Part shown: piece by piece, positions 16,092 to 25,276 of the stretch
How positions within the stretch are numbered: position 1 is the stretch's first letter
How the letters are laid out: each line of letters begins with the position of its first letter
Assembly (NCBI GenBank): GCA_002721875.1
Contig: PBLU01000020.1
Location: 1 to 60,439 of the forward strand
Origin: Chloroflexota bacterium
GTDB lineage: Bacteria; Chloroflexota; Dehalococcoidia; UBA1151; TMED-70
Length of the DNA stretch: 60,439 bases
Direction of reading: 5' to 3'
Notes under the pieces: generated by a model
Told to the model about the DNA's origin: nothing
The model's input: the letters and a program-made list of their open reading frames with translations, nothing else
Databases searched by the model: none
Position numbers and translations under genes: made by a program

Positions 16092-17101
16092 GTCAAGAAA
16101 TTTGAAGACATAATTCCTAGGATAATCATAAAAGCTATTATAAAAATAATTGTCAGTGCAACTTTTGGTCCAACCTTAATTATTTCTTTCAAATCTACTG
16201 ATAAACCTATAGCAATCATAGAAATTATAAAAAGAAATTTAGCAACTGATCTAATATTCAAGCCTAGTTGATTATCAATAATTTCAGTACTTCTTAGAAT
16301 GGCTAATATTATAAATCCTAGAACAAACCAAGGTAAAAATTTTAAGATTGACTCTGATATGTTAGTTTTATTATTGCTTGTCTCTGACTTATAGAAAAAT
16401 CTTAGAAACAATACCAATGGAGCTAATAAAATTACCCTAGTAAGCTTAACGACTGTTGCAACATTTGCTGAAATAGGACTTACAATTGATGATGCTGCAA
16501 CGACTTGTGCAACTGCATATACCGATAAACCCGCCACTACTCCATACTGATAATCACCTAGCCCAAAAGCTGGAACCAAAAGTGGTAATAGGATAATTTG
16601 AGATGCTCCAAGTATTGCACTTATTCCTATTGCTGAAGCAATCTGATTTGATGAAGCGCCAATAACTGGAGCTATAACCGCAACTGCAGAGTTTCCACAA
16701 ATTGAATTACCTACACCTACTAAAGTGGAAAGTTTTTTATCTAATCTAAGTAACCTATAACCAATAACATAGGAAATAATCATAGAACCAATTATTCCTA
16801 ACACTATTACTAAGAACAATTCAATTCCATTCTCAAAAAGATCTGGAAGAAAAATACTTGCACCCATAAGCATTACAGAAAACTCTAAAATATGTTTGCC
16901 TGCAAACTTAGCACCCTTATCAATTATTGATAGGTCAGGCAAAAAATTTATATTTTTTATAAATATACCAACTAAAAGACCGGTCAATAATGTATCAATT
17001 AGTTTTATATTAAAGTTGTGAAATACAAATAATATAATTATTGCAAATGAAAAACAAAAAAATAATCCTGGTAAATTTTGTTTGATTGATTTTATGCTCA
17101 T
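16088..17101 (-). CDS. YeiH/UPF0324 family membrane protein (putative sulfate/anion exporter)
   Basis: A 337-residue protein with about ten hydrophobic segments. It belongs to the conserved YeiH family (Cons_hypoth698), recognised from TGLLVGIFIKN, LEFSVMLMGASI, GVGNSICGNSAVAVIAPVI (the most conserved stretch), SAIGISAILGA and SVYAVAQVVAAS. Members are annotated as putative sulfate or sulfite exporters, and some are linked to cysteine metabolism, with modest evidence. Its stop overlaps the MetX-W stop by four bases in convergent orientation. Proximity to sulfur amino-acid genes is suggestive but not proof. Confidence 0.87.
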   Translation of the reverse strand: MSIKSIKQNLPGLFFCFSFAIIILFVFHNFNIKLIDTLLTGLLVGIFIKNINFLPDLSIIDKGAKFAGKHILEFSVMLMGASIFLPDLFENGIELFLVIVLGIIGSMIISYVIGYRLLRLDKKLSTLVGVGNSICGNSAVAVIAPVIGASSNQIASAIGISAILGASQIILLPLLVPAFGLGDYQYGVVAGLSVYAVAQVVAASSIVSPISANVATVVKLTRVILLAPLVLFLRFFYKSETSNNKTNISESILKFLPWFVLGFIILAILRSTEIIDNQLGLNIRSVAKFLFIISMIAIGLSVDLKEIIKVGPKVALTIIFIIAFMIILGIMSSNFLT

Positions 17102-17235
17102 ATATACCTGATTTTAGCCTATGACAATTGTAATTTATTATTTAAATTTTTACATCTTCAAAACTATAACTTATAGATTGCTTAATACAACTTAATGTGT
17201 ACTATTTTATAGAACATTTTATGAAAGAGCTAAAT

Positions 17236-17997
17236 ATGTCAAAAATAATTACTGGTTATAGTCTAGTTTTAGGAGTTTTACTCATAGCAATATTCAATTT
17301 CTTAATTCCAGGAAATTCTAAAGCTTTTACTCAAAATATAACTGAAATTAATGCGTTTACAGAAAATTTGGGTGCTAATAAAGATATAGCTAAAATATAT
17401 TTCATATTAATTGGATTAGGATTACTATTTTTTTTGAATGGAATACTAGGTGTTTACAAAGGAATAGGTGAAAGAGAAAAAAAATTTAAGACGGTGGCTA
17501 TTACTCTAAATATTATTGCTATTACGATGTTTCTAATAACTTTAGGTATAGCAAGTGCTTTTGCTGATTCTGCGGAATTGAATATGATATCTTATCAGAT
17601 GGCTCAACAATCCGGAATTGCTGCTCAGTCTGGAGATCCTGCTGCAATAGAACAATATAATTTAGCTTCAATAAATTCTATAATTGCAGGGTCGGCTTCT
17701 GCCGGAGTATATGCAGTTTATTGGGGTCTTTTTACACTAGCTGCTTATGTAATTTATATTGCGACAACTATAACTGGATATATTATTATAAAATCTGGTA
17801 ATTATTACTTAAATACTCTAATGAATTCAATTGTTGGATATGGACTTTTAGGCTTAGGCCCTATTTTTCTTATACTTAGTTTGATATGGGAAGTTAATAG
17901 TGAAATTGGTTTTAGAATATTTAATATTTCTCAAATTCTTTGGGTCTTATTAATTTTAATACTAGGGGTTAATATAATAATTTCAAAGAAAAAATAA
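17236..17997 (+). CDS. Polytopic membrane protein, unknown function
   Basis: About 253 residues with roughly six hydrophobic segments: one at the N terminus (ITGYSLVLGVLLIAIFNFLI), two in the first half, then GVYAVYWGLFTLAAYVIYIATTITGYIII, and two at the end before a KKK tail. An extracytoplasmic loop of about 40 residues (ADSAELNMISYQMAQQ to NLASINS) separates the halves. I do not recognise a family. The ATG at 17236 is chosen because AAAGAG lies six bases before it; earlier in-frame starts at 17221 and 17197 have no ribosome site. It converges on the Gfo/Idh gene with one base between them. Confidence 0.68.
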   Translation: MSKIITGYSLVLGVLLIAIFNFLIPGNSKAFTQNITEINAFTENLGANKDIAKIYFILIGLGLLFFLNGILGVYKGIGEREKKFKTVAITLNIIAITMFLITLGIASAFADSAELNMISYQMAQQSGIAAQSGDPAAIEQYNLASINSIIAGSASAGVYAVYWGLFTLAAYVIYIATTITGYIIIKSGNYYLNTLMNSIVGYGLLGLGPIFLILSLIWEVNSEIGFRIFNISQILWVLLILILGVNIIISKKK

Positions 17998-17998
17998 T

Positions 17999-19165
17999 TT
18001 ATTTTTGATCATGAACCGCTTTCATTGCTTCATGATGAGAAAGTCCATCATCTCTTAATTTAGTGTAAAGATCTTCATCTATATCCTCTCTCTTAAGAAA
18101 TCCTCTTATATCGTATTTCTCTTTTGATTCTAGATTTAATTTACCTTCTTTAATCATTTCTTCTAAAGGGTACCCCATCTCATTCATAGGGAATCTAATT
18201 AATCTATTTTGTCTTGCTGATTCATATATTCCCATCATTATTTCAACTGTATCTGCAGCTATATCACCGGCACCTCTGTGCTTTTTACCTCCCTCAATCC
18301 AATCTATTAGTTCTCTAGTTTGAGCAGCATTTGTATTTCCACCTATTGCAACATCTCCTTCTTCTAAATTAATTTCAATATCTTTCCAACCATTTGATTT
18401 AGCATTAAAAATCTTAACTTCTGTTTCAGTAATTTTTAGAAAGCCCTCAGTTCCATAAATTTCAAATTTTCCAGCATCAGCTCCATTGTCCATTAAATCA
18501 GATTGAATAAAAAATTGAATATCATTTTCGAAATGTATTAATCCTATGCATGAATCCTCAATAGCTGTATCTCTTTCATATTTATTTGTATATCTTTCTA
18601 CTGAACCCATTACCCAAATAGGCCTTGGGTCTCTCAATATGAACCTTGCACCATCTATAGAATGAGTTCCCCAATTTAACAAACCATCCTTAACTCTTAA
18701 TTCCGCTCTATTTGGTATTCCAATATCACCATTTTCTACTAATTCTTTAGCTTTAATCCAACCAGGAGTAAATCTTCTTTGATGAGAAATAGCCAGTTTT
18801 ACATCATTTTCTTCACAGACTTGAACCATTGATCTTGCTTTTTCTACTCCAATAGCCATTGGTTTTTCACAAATTATTCCCTTTACAGATTTAGATTTTG
18901 CAACCTTATTTGTAATTTCATCATGTAGTAGGTGCCAAACACATACTGAAACAATTTCCGGTTTTGCAATTTTGAGCATTTCATTTAGATCATTATACCC
19001 TTGAGGAATATTAAATTCATTTTTATAATATTCAACTGCACTTGGAACTGGATCGCAGCATGCAATAACTTCTACGTCTTCAATTTTGTTATATCCTTCC
19101 ATATGTGCATGTCCTATACCTCCACATCCTACAATTGCTACTTTATATTTTTTTTGATTGATCAT
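17999..19165 (-). CDS. Gfo/Idh/MocA family oxidoreductase
   Basis: A 388-residue NAD(P)-dependent oxidoreductase. The Rossmann motif GCGGIG is at 13-18, the sugar-binding EKP at 100-102, and the dehydrogenase domain has WGTHSIDGARFIL with the likely catalytic His. The extra C-terminal segment of about 50 residues (LEEMIKEGKLN to HHEAMKAV) is longer than the usual core. Such enzymes oxidise or reduce sugars, inositols or their derivatives. Its ATG overlaps the stop of the upstream homologue by four bases, so the two form a coupled pair, perhaps acting in sequence on one sugar. Confidence 0.88.
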   Translation of the reverse strand: MINQKKYKVAIVGCGGIGHAHMEGYNKIEDVEVIACCDPVPSAVEYYKNEFNIPQGYNDLNEMLKIAKPEIVSVCVWHLLHDEITNKVAKSKSVKGIICEKPMAIGVEKARSMVQVCEENDVKLAISHQRRFTPGWIKAKELVENGDIGIPNRAELRVKDGLLNWGTHSIDGARFILRDPRPIWVMGSVERYTNKYERDTAIEDSCIGLIHFENDIQFFIQSDLMDNGADAGKFEIYGTEGFLKITETEVKIFNAKSNGWKDIEINLEEGDVAIGGNTNAAQTRELIDWIEGGKKHRGAGDIAADTVEIMMGIYESARQNRLIRFPMNEMGYPLEEMIKEGKLNLESKEKYDIRGFLKREDIDEDLYTKLRDDGLSHHEAMKAVHDQK

Positions 19166-20163
19166 TTAGTTGCCCTCATTAAACTTTCTTGTACAAGTAA
19201 TTCATGAAATAAATCGAATTCCGGTAAATTATTTTTTTTCAGTCTATCAATAAAAATATTAAAAGGTTCATCGTACCTTTTTTTATCAATAATTTTTATT
19301 ATATTAATTCCTTTTTTATAATTCTCATTTGATTTTTTTAGAGCTAATCTTATTTTATCTGCTGGTTCAAATGGTTCCATGATCGCAGAACCTTTAGATC
19401 CATAGACTTCAAATCTTCGAGCTATAGGAGGTGATTCCATTGCAGCAATATCTATTATCGCGAGTGCTTGGTCATATTCAAAAACAGAAATAGTGTTATC
19501 AGAAAATTTTTTATTTATGCTAAAAGAATTTTTGAAAAAACTATTTATACTATTTGGCCTTCCAAGTAACCAACAAATTTGATCAATCATATGACCTGCT
19601 AAATCATAGAAAATTCCACCACTAAATTTTGATAATCCTTTCATAGAAATACTATTATTATTTTTATTTTCTTCTGGTAAATTTGTAGACATATGTGCTC
19701 TTATCATATAAATTTTGCCTAAGATTCCAGACTTAGACATATTTGCAATTTTCCTAAATCCATCATGTTGTCTAAACATATATCCTAATTCAATTATGAG
19801 GTCTTTTTTTTTCGCCATATTCATAATTTTCTTAAATTTTAGATAATCATTTCCTGCAGGTTTATCTAGCATAATATTTTTATCTGCATTGATACATTTT
19901 TCTAAAATATCTAGGCTTTTATCATTAGATTCTTCTATAAAAACAGCTTTGATTTCATTATTTTCTAAAATTTCATTTGAATCATCAATCCACTTAACTT
20001 CACTCCAAATCTTTTCCTTAGAATTTTTTAATTGCTCTATTCTTTGTTGATCTGATTCATAAACTCCAAAAAATTTTATCTCTTTTGATTTTATTAGTAA
20101 TTCTAACCAACCCTTAGCATGACCATGCTTTGTTCCCCATTGAGCTATCCCTATTTTTTTCAT
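19162..20163 (-). CDS. Gfo/Idh/MocA family oxidoreductase
   Basis: A 333-residue member of the same superfamily as its downstream neighbour but clearly diverged. The N-terminal strand is IGIAQWGTKHGHAKGW, without the usual GxGxxG spacing. The EKP motif is DKP (MLDKPAG), and the C-terminal domain has GGIFYDLAGHMIDQICWLLG with the conserved Asp and His. FEVYGSKGSAIMEP is typical of the family. It is first in a two-gene leftward unit. The atypical nucleotide loop may mean altered cofactor use; this is an inference. Confidence 0.83.
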   Translation of the reverse strand: MKKIGIAQWGTKHGHAKGWLELLIKSKEIKFFGVYESDQQRIEQLKNSKEKIWSEVKWIDDSNEILENNEIKAVFIEESNDKSLDILEKCINADKNIMLDKPAGNDYLKFKKIMNMAKKKDLIIELGYMFRQHDGFRKIANMSKSGILGKIYMIRAHMSTNLPEENKNNNSISMKGLSKFSGGIFYDLAGHMIDQICWLLGRPNSINSFFKNSFSINKKFSDNTISVFEYDQALAIIDIAAMESPPIARRFEVYGSKGSAIMEPFEPADKIRLALKKSNENYKKGINIIKIIDKKRYDEPFNIFIDRLKKNNLPEFDLFHELLVQESLMRATK

Positions 20164-20282
20164 AAAAGCCTCATCTTTTATTTTTAAAACTTTAGTTAAT
20201 ATTAAGATTAAAGAATTAATATTTTAGAAATATATATTCTTTAGTATAAGATTATAAAATAATTTAAAATACATAGGAGATT

Positions 20283-20612
20283 ATGATGGCAAAATATCTA
20301 GTGACAGGAAGCTACACTGCAGAATCATGGGCAGCTCAGATAGAAAATCCTCAAAATAGAATTGAAGTTATTGGTAAACAAATGGCAGCTATGGGGGTAA
20401 ATATCCTAGCAGGGTACTTGGCATTTGGTGACACAGATCTAGTAATAATAATCGAAGGTCCAGATGATATTACAGCTGCTTCAATGCTAATGAAAGTAGC
20501 ATCGACTGGTGCAGTATCTAATTTATCCACTACTGTTTTAATTGATCCTGAAGATGCAGTTGAAGCAATGAAAAAAGCTAAAGATTTTGGTTATACACCA
20601 CCAAAAAGTTAA
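20283..20612 (+). CDS. GYD domain protein
   Basis: A small cytoplasmic protein of 109 residues matching the GYD family: YLVTGSYTAESWAAQIENPQNR, FGDTDLVIIIEGPDD and the alpha/beta dimeric-barrel pattern, with an added EDAVEAMKKAKDFGYTPPKS tail. Proteins of this family are dimeric and of unknown function, often near oxidoreductases. AGGAGA precedes two consecutive ATG codons (20283 and 20286). It is monocistronic, followed by tRNA-Asn on the other strand. Confidence 0.8.
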   Translation: MMAKYLVTGSYTAESWAAQIENPQNRIEVIGKQMAAMGVNILAGYLAFGDTDLVIIIEGPDDITAASMLMKVASTGAVSNLSTTVLIDPEDAVEAMKKAKDFGYTPPKS

Positions 20613-20652
20613 GTAAAAGTTAGGTAATAACTAAAGTTTTGGGTTCGAGTTC

Positions 20653-20727
20653 TGGCTCCCGAGACAGGATTCGAACCTGTGACCCGCTGATTAACAGTCA
20701 GCTGCTCTACCGCTGAGCTACTCGGGA
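20653..20727 (-). tRNA. tRNA-Asn (GTT)
   Basis: Read on the minus strand it starts TCCCGAGTAGCTCAGC, has anticodon stem GCTGA/TCAGC with loop CTGTTAA (anticodon GTT), a T arm containing GGTTCGAATCC and an acceptor 3' strand CTCGGGA followed by discriminator G and an encoded CCA. All seven acceptor pairs match. It lies alone between the GYD and SRPBCC genes. A TATAAT appears about 17 bases upstream on the minus strand. Confidence 0.97.
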
Positions 20728-20775
20728 AAAAATAATTCATCTACAATTATAATGCACCTTTAAAATATATATCGC

Positions 20776-21243
20776 TTATTTTGTAAATATTTCTTTAATT
20801 TTTTTTCTTCTATACTCGAAAATTTTTTTTAGATCTCTTTTTACCAAAATTCTATTTGTTATTTCACCAAATAAAACTTTATAATTGACTTTGTCAGTCA
20901 TTAAAGTTTTATTATTTTTTTTTGAAAAAAGATGGTAATGTTCCCATAATAAATAAGGCCCCTTTATTTGTTTGTCACAAAAGGAAACATTTTTTTTGTA
21001 TTCAATAATCCTACTTCTCCATGTGAACCTTATCTTATGAAGAGTTAGTTTATACTCAATTTCTTGATTTTCAAAAGTATTATTTGGAATAGGTGGGACA
21101 ATAGTGAAATTTAACCAACTAGGTGTAATTAAGTTTAAATTTTTTGGAGTTTCAAAAAATTTGAAAACCGTTTCTATATCCTCATTAATTAGTAAATTTG
21201 TTTCTAATTGAAAGAAATTATCAGCTTTGGAGAAATTTATCAT
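20776..21243 (-). CDS. SRPBCC family ligand-binding protein
   Basis: A 155-residue protein with the START/polyketide-cyclase-like fold pattern. An N-terminal strand is followed by DIETVFKFFETPKNLNLITPSW, the typical helix-PxNL region, then Trp-rich strands (FTWRSRIIEYKK, GPYLLWEHYHLF) and a C-terminal helix of RRKKIKEIF type. This subgroup often accompanies envelope or lipid metabolism genes, but no ligand can be named. It is monocistronic, convergent with nothing and upstream of tRNA-Asn on the same strand. Confidence 0.75.
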   Translation of the reverse strand: MINFSKADNFFQLETNLLINEDIETVFKFFETPKNLNLITPSWLNFTIVPPIPNNTFENQEIEYKLTLHKIRFTWRSRIIEYKKNVSFCDKQIKGPYLLWEHYHLFSKKNNKTLMTDKVNYKVLFGEITNRILVKRDLKKIFEYRRKKIKEIFTK

Positions 21244-21334
21244 AATGTCTAGAAATTATATTTTTACCAGTTTTTTTATAAATATATAATAAATTTCAAC
21301 TATAATTATCCTAAAGTACATAAGAAAAAATAAT

Positions 21335-22702
21335 ATGAATAAAGATATTTTAATTTCAGGAGAAAAGATAGAAGAACTGCAGAGCTTAGCTTCTCAAAAT
21401 TTGTTTATGCATGCACAGCAAATTAATGATTGGGCAGGGGACTTAAGGATTTTTGTAAAAGGAGAAAGGGTTTGGGTTACAGATGTAAATGGTAATAAAT
21501 ATCTTGATTCTACTGGAGGATTATGGTTCAAAGGAGCAGGTTATGGTAGATCAGAAATTGGTCAAGCAATTTACGATCAAATATGTGAGATAGAAACTCC
21601 TCCTGCGATGGCAGCTTGTATCCCTCAAATAGAATTAGCAGCTAAAATAGCTGATATTTATCCAGATAAATCTGCAAGATCTTTCTTTACTTCTGGTGGC
21701 TCTGAATCTGTAGAAACAGCTGTTAAGATGGCTAAAAAATATCAAATGAATACAGGTAAATCTGGAGCTTACAAAGTTATATCTAGAAGATATTCATATC
21801 ATGGAGCTACTGCCATGGCTGTTAGTTTGGGTAAGCCTTCAACTTCAGATACTATGGGGCCTGAAATGCCAGGTGCTATCCATGTTCAAAATTGGGATTC
21901 GTATCGTATTCCACAAGGCATTAATTCTGTAGATTACGCTATTTACTGTGCAAATCAGTTCGAAGAAGCAATCAAGCATACTGGCCCGGATAGTGTAGCA
22001 GCAATGATTGCAGAGCCAATTTCTGTAGCTTTTGGGATACATATACCTCCAAAAGAATATTGGCAAAAACTTAGAGAAATTGCCGATAAGTATCATGTAG
22101 TCTTAATTGCAGATGAAGTGATTACAGGATTTGGAAGGACAGGTAAATATTTTGCTACAGATCATTGGGATATGATCCCAGATATAACAACAGTTGCAAA
22201 ATCACTCACTAGCGGATATTCTCCTCTAGGAGCTGCTATAGCTACAAAAAAAATAGCAGATTCTTTTATTGGGAGTGAAAAAGAAATGTTTTTGCATTTG
22301 ATTACTTTTGGAGGTCACCCAGCTTCATGTGCAGCAGGATTGAAAAATTTAGAAATTTATGAAAGAGAAAATCTTGTTCAACACTCCAAAGAAATGGGTG
22401 AATATCTTATGGATAAACTTCAGAATGTTCTTTTGAATTCCAAAATAGTTGGAGATGTCAGAGGATTAGGATTGTTGGCGGCTATTGAGCTAGTTAAAGA
22501 TAAATCTACCAAAGAAAAGCTTCCTGCAAATCTAGAAATTCAAAAAAAGATACCAAAATACTTAAATGAAAGAAATATTTTCACTTTTAGAGCAGGAGAT
22601 ATTATTTCACTTTGTCCTCCTTTAAATATCAATAAGGACGAAATTGACTTTTTAGTTGAAGGTTTAAGTAGTACTATATCTAAGATTGAAAAAGAAATTT
22701 AA
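21335..22702 (+). CDS. Class III PLP-dependent aminotransferase
   Basis: A 455-residue omega-aminotransferase. N-terminal VWVTDVNGNKYLDSTGGLWF, PLP-phosphate loop TSGGSESVETAVKMAKKY, YHGATAMA, catalytic pair D260 (LIADEVITGFGRTG) and K289 (TVAKSLTSGYSPLGAAI), and TFGGHPASCAAGLKNL are all present. The HAQQINDW N terminus resembles the beta-alanine/putrescine--pyruvate group, so a diamine, beta-alanine or taurine-like amine donor is plausible, but not settled. It precedes a peptide-ABC ATPase pair by about 100 bases; a catabolic link is inferred. Confidence 0.9.
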   Translation: MNKDILISGEKIEELQSLASQNLFMHAQQINDWAGDLRIFVKGERVWVTDVNGNKYLDSTGGLWFKGAGYGRSEIGQAIYDQICEIETPPAMAACIPQIELAAKIADIYPDKSARSFFTSGGSESVETAVKMAKKYQMNTGKSGAYKVISRRYSYHGATAMAVSLGKPSTSDTMGPEMPGAIHVQNWDSYRIPQGINSVDYAIYCANQFEEAIKHTGPDSVAAMIAEPISVAFGIHIPPKEYWQKLREIADKYHVVLIADEVITGFGRTGKYFATDHWDMIPDITTVAKSLTSGYSPLGAAIATKKIADSFIGSEKEMFLHLITFGGHPASCAAGLKNLEIYERENLVQHSKEMGEYLMDKLQNVLLNSKIVGDVRGLGLLAAIELVKDKSTKEKLPANLEIQKKIPKYLNERNIFTFRAGDIISLCPPLNINKDEIDFLVEGLSSTISKIEKEI

Positions 22703-22809
22703 TTTTTCCTAAAAATTGTTTTTTTTACTATTTTTTTTTAGTATCTGTGATATGTTTACAGTAACTTTAAAAATGACTTAAAAAATTTATATATGTAAGA
22801 GGGCTTAGA

Positions 22810-23892
22810 ATGGTCAAGAAAGATACTAAAAAAAGTAAAAACGAATCTATTGATAGAGACGGCTTTGGTCCGTCAACTATACAAGACGAAGTGGTTCTTG
22901 AACTTAAGAATTTGCAAACACACTTTACTACAAAATGGGGTACAGTAAAAGCATGTGATGGGGTTTCCTATTCTGTAAGAAAAGGTGAAACTTTAGGAGT
23001 AGTAGGTGAATCAGGTTCTGGTAAGTCGGTTACTGCGTTATCTATAATGAGATTAATTCAATCTCCCCCTGGTATGATTGCTGGTGGTGAAGTAATTCTT
23101 AATGGAAGAAATATACTAGAGCTTTCAGAAAGAGAAATGACTAAGGTAAGAGGCGGGGAAATTTCTATGATTCTACAAGATCCTATGCAGGCCCTTAATC
23201 CTGTTTTTGATATAAATGATCAAGTGGGAGAAGCAATAGGGATACACCAAGGATTGAAAGGCAAAAGTAGATTTGAAAAGGTTGTTGATGCTCTTAAGAA
23301 AGTAAGAATACCCGCACCTGATACAAGGGCGAAGGATTACCCTCATCAACTTTCAGGTGGAATGAGACAGAGAGTTGTTGGAGCTATAGGAATTTCATCT
23401 AATCCTTCAGTTATAATTGCCGATGAGCCAACCACTTCACTAGATGTTACTATTCAAGCAGCTTATCTTAGACTACTAAAGCAAATTCAAGCTGAAACAG
23501 GAGCTGCAATTATTTTTATAACTCATGATTTTGGTATTGTTGCCAAAATGTGTGATAGGGTAGCTGTGATGTATGCCGGTAGGATCGTAGAAATGGCAGA
23601 ATGTAGGGAGATTTTTAACAATCCTTTGCATGAATATACAAAAGCTTTGATAGGTTCTGTTCCAAAGCTTGAAGAAAAAACAGGTAGGTTGCCTCAAATT
23701 GAAGGTCAACCTCCGTTACTATACAATCTTCCTCCAGGAGATGCCTTTGCTCCAAGGTCACCGTTAAAATATGATGAAAAAGATGCAATGATCCGGCCAG
23801 ATCTAGTAGAAGTTAAGCCTGGGCATTTCGTTCAGATGTCTAGATGTTCAGTAGCAGATTTTGATAAATATAAAGATAAAGTTTCATATTAG
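22810..23892 (+). CDS. Peptide ABC transporter ATPase, OppD/DppD type
   Basis: A 360-residue ATPase of the oligopeptide family. Walker A GESGSGKS (66-73), DPMQALNPVFDINDQVGEAI, signature LSGGMRQR, Walker B IIADEPTTSLDVTIQA and the H-loop THDFGIVAKMCDRVAVMYAGRIVE are intact. An N-terminal extension of about 28 residues precedes the core. The usual C-terminal Cys cluster is absent: the position of GCPFAPRC reads GDAFAPRSP, with a single Cys near the end. It is paired with an OppF partner 20 bases downstream, and no permease or binding protein is adjacent. Confidence 0.92.
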   Translation: MVKKDTKKSKNESIDRDGFGPSTIQDEVVLELKNLQTHFTTKWGTVKACDGVSYSVRKGETLGVVGESGSGKSVTALSIMRLIQSPPGMIAGGEVILNGRNILELSEREMTKVRGGEISMILQDPMQALNPVFDINDQVGEAIGIHQGLKGKSRFEKVVDALKKVRIPAPDTRAKDYPHQLSGGMRQRVVGAIGISSNPSVIIADEPTTSLDVTIQAAYLRLLKQIQAETGAAIIFITHDFGIVAKMCDRVAVMYAGRIVEMAECREIFNNPLHEYTKALIGSVPKLEEKTGRLPQIEGQPPLLYNLPPGDAFAPRSPLKYDEKDAMIRPDLVEVKPGHFVQMSRCSVADFDKYKDKVSY

Positions 23893-23912
23893 AAAAAAAA
23901 GGTGAAGAAATT

Positions 23913-25028
23913 ATGACTACAACAGATAAAAGAGATTATTCAAACGTTCCTTCTGCAACAGGATGTTCCAATGATGGAGATCCTATAATTCAGGTTAGAA
24001 ATATTAGAAAATGGTACCAAGTTAATAAAGGTTTGCCAATTATCGGTAGTTTTGATTGGCTAAAGGCTGTTGATAATGTTTCCTTCGATGTTCCATCAGG
24101 AAAGACTATTGGACTTGTTGGTGAATCAGGTTGTGGTAAAACAACTACAGCCAAAATGGTACTTGGACTTGAAAACCCATCAACTGATGGAGAAGTTGAG
24201 GTTGGAAGCATATTTTTTCAGGGAGAAGATGTAACTCAGCTTTCAAGCGCTGGAAAAAGAGAAATGAGAAGATCTGTTCAAGCAGTATTTCAAGATCCCT
24301 GGTCATCTCTTAACCCACGAATGAGAGTTAATACAATAATTTCTGAACCACTTGAAATTAATACTACAATGACGAAAAAGGAACGAGATACTAGGGCTGG
24401 AGATTTACTTGCTGAAGTAGGTCTTAATCCATACCAGGGTAACTTGTATCCACATGAATTCTCTGGAGGACAGAGACAAAGAATTGGTATAGCAAGAGCA
24501 CTGGCTTTAAATCCTAAACTGATTGTTCTTGATGAACCTGTTTCAGCTCTCGATGTGTCAATTCGTGCTCAAATTATGAATTTATTAGTAGATCTGCAAA
24601 ATGAGCATGATCTTGCTTATATTTTGATTGCTCACAACTTAGCTACAGTAAGATATATGTGTCATAGAACTGCAGTAATGTATTTAGGAGTTATTCAAGA
24701 ATATGGAGACACAGAAGCTATTTTTGCTAATCCAACTCATTTATATACAAATGCCTTAATTTCAGCAGCCTTGCCATCTCACCCTGATATTGAGAGAGAT
24801 GAAATTGTGCTTCCTGGAGAAGTAGTATCTCCTGTCAATCCTCCTGTTGGTGATGTGTTTATGACTAGAACTCCGCTACCAGTAAGAAAAAATCATCAAT
24901 ATACTAAAGAGAGACCTCCTCTAGTAGAGATTGGAAAAGACCACTATGTGGTTGAAACACCTTGGAGTACTGTTACAGGTCACGATCTTTCAGAATTCAA
25001 ACTTTCCGTTGATCAAGAAATGAGATAA
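23913..25028 (+). CDS. Peptide ABC transporter ATPase, OppF/DppF type
   Basis: A 371-residue ATPase, partner of the preceding OppD-like protein. Walker A GESGCGKTTTAK, VFQDPWSSLNPRMRV, signature FSGGQRQRIGIARALALNP, Walker B LIVLDEPVSALDVSIRAQ and the HNLATVRYM switch region are present; the H-loop reads IAHN rather than VSHD. The C-terminal extension reads NPPVGDVFMTRTP, again without the Cys cluster seen in the other pair (46744-48853). The shared tail type suggests these two ATPases serve a permease elsewhere, possibly that at 56794-58733. tRNA-Gln follows on the other strand. Confidence 0.92.
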   Translation: MTTTDKRDYSNVPSATGCSNDGDPIIQVRNIRKWYQVNKGLPIIGSFDWLKAVDNVSFDVPSGKTIGLVGESGCGKTTTAKMVLGLENPSTDGEVEVGSIFFQGEDVTQLSSAGKREMRRSVQAVFQDPWSSLNPRMRVNTIISEPLEINTTMTKKERDTRAGDLLAEVGLNPYQGNLYPHEFSGGQRQRIGIARALALNPKLIVLDEPVSALDVSIRAQIMNLLVDLQNEHDLAYILIAHNLATVRYMCHRTAVMYLGVIQEYGDTEAIFANPTHLYTNALISAALPSHPDIERDEIVLPGEVVSPVNPPVGDVFMTRTPLPVRKNHQYTKERPPLVEIGKDHYVVETPWSTVTGHDLSEFKLSVDQEMR

Positions 25029-25035
25029 ATGGGTT

Positions 25036-25109
25036 TGGCTCCCGGGCCTGGATTCGAACCAGGACTGGAGGAGTCAAAGTCCTCTGTCCTACCATTAGAC
25101 CACCCGGGA
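25036..25109 (-). tRNA. tRNA-Gln (TTG)
   Basis: On the minus strand: acceptor TCCCGGG pairing with CCCGGGA, D arm with GGTCTAATGGTAGGAC, anticodon stem GAGGA/TCCTC with loop CTTTGAC (anticodon TTG), T arm with GGTTCGAATCC, discriminator G and an encoded CCA. It lies seven bases after the OppF-like stop, in opposite orientation. Confidence 0.97.
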
Positions 25110-25276
25110 AATTATTAAGAATATTTTAAATTTACATCCATATTCTCATTTTTCAAATAGTAATAATTTATATTTTGACAAAAAGTAAATTATTAAAAGC
25201 CATATAGAATTTATTATTGCTCTATTTGTCTATTTGTATTAACATTTGATAACACAAAAAAATATTCGGAGGGAAA

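Noticed and set aside
20641..20652. GGTTCGAGTTC next to tRNA-Asn, resembling a T-arm fragment or integration scar
   Set aside because: Only about 11 bases match, no other tRNA arms and no integrase nearby.
25161..25195. 10-bp perfect inverted repeat TAATAATTTA/TAAATTATTA upstream of the rhodopsin gene
   Set aside because: Entirely A/T in an AT-rich gap, so it is weak evidence for an operator; a TTGTCT/GATAAC promoter closer to the gene is also only tentative.
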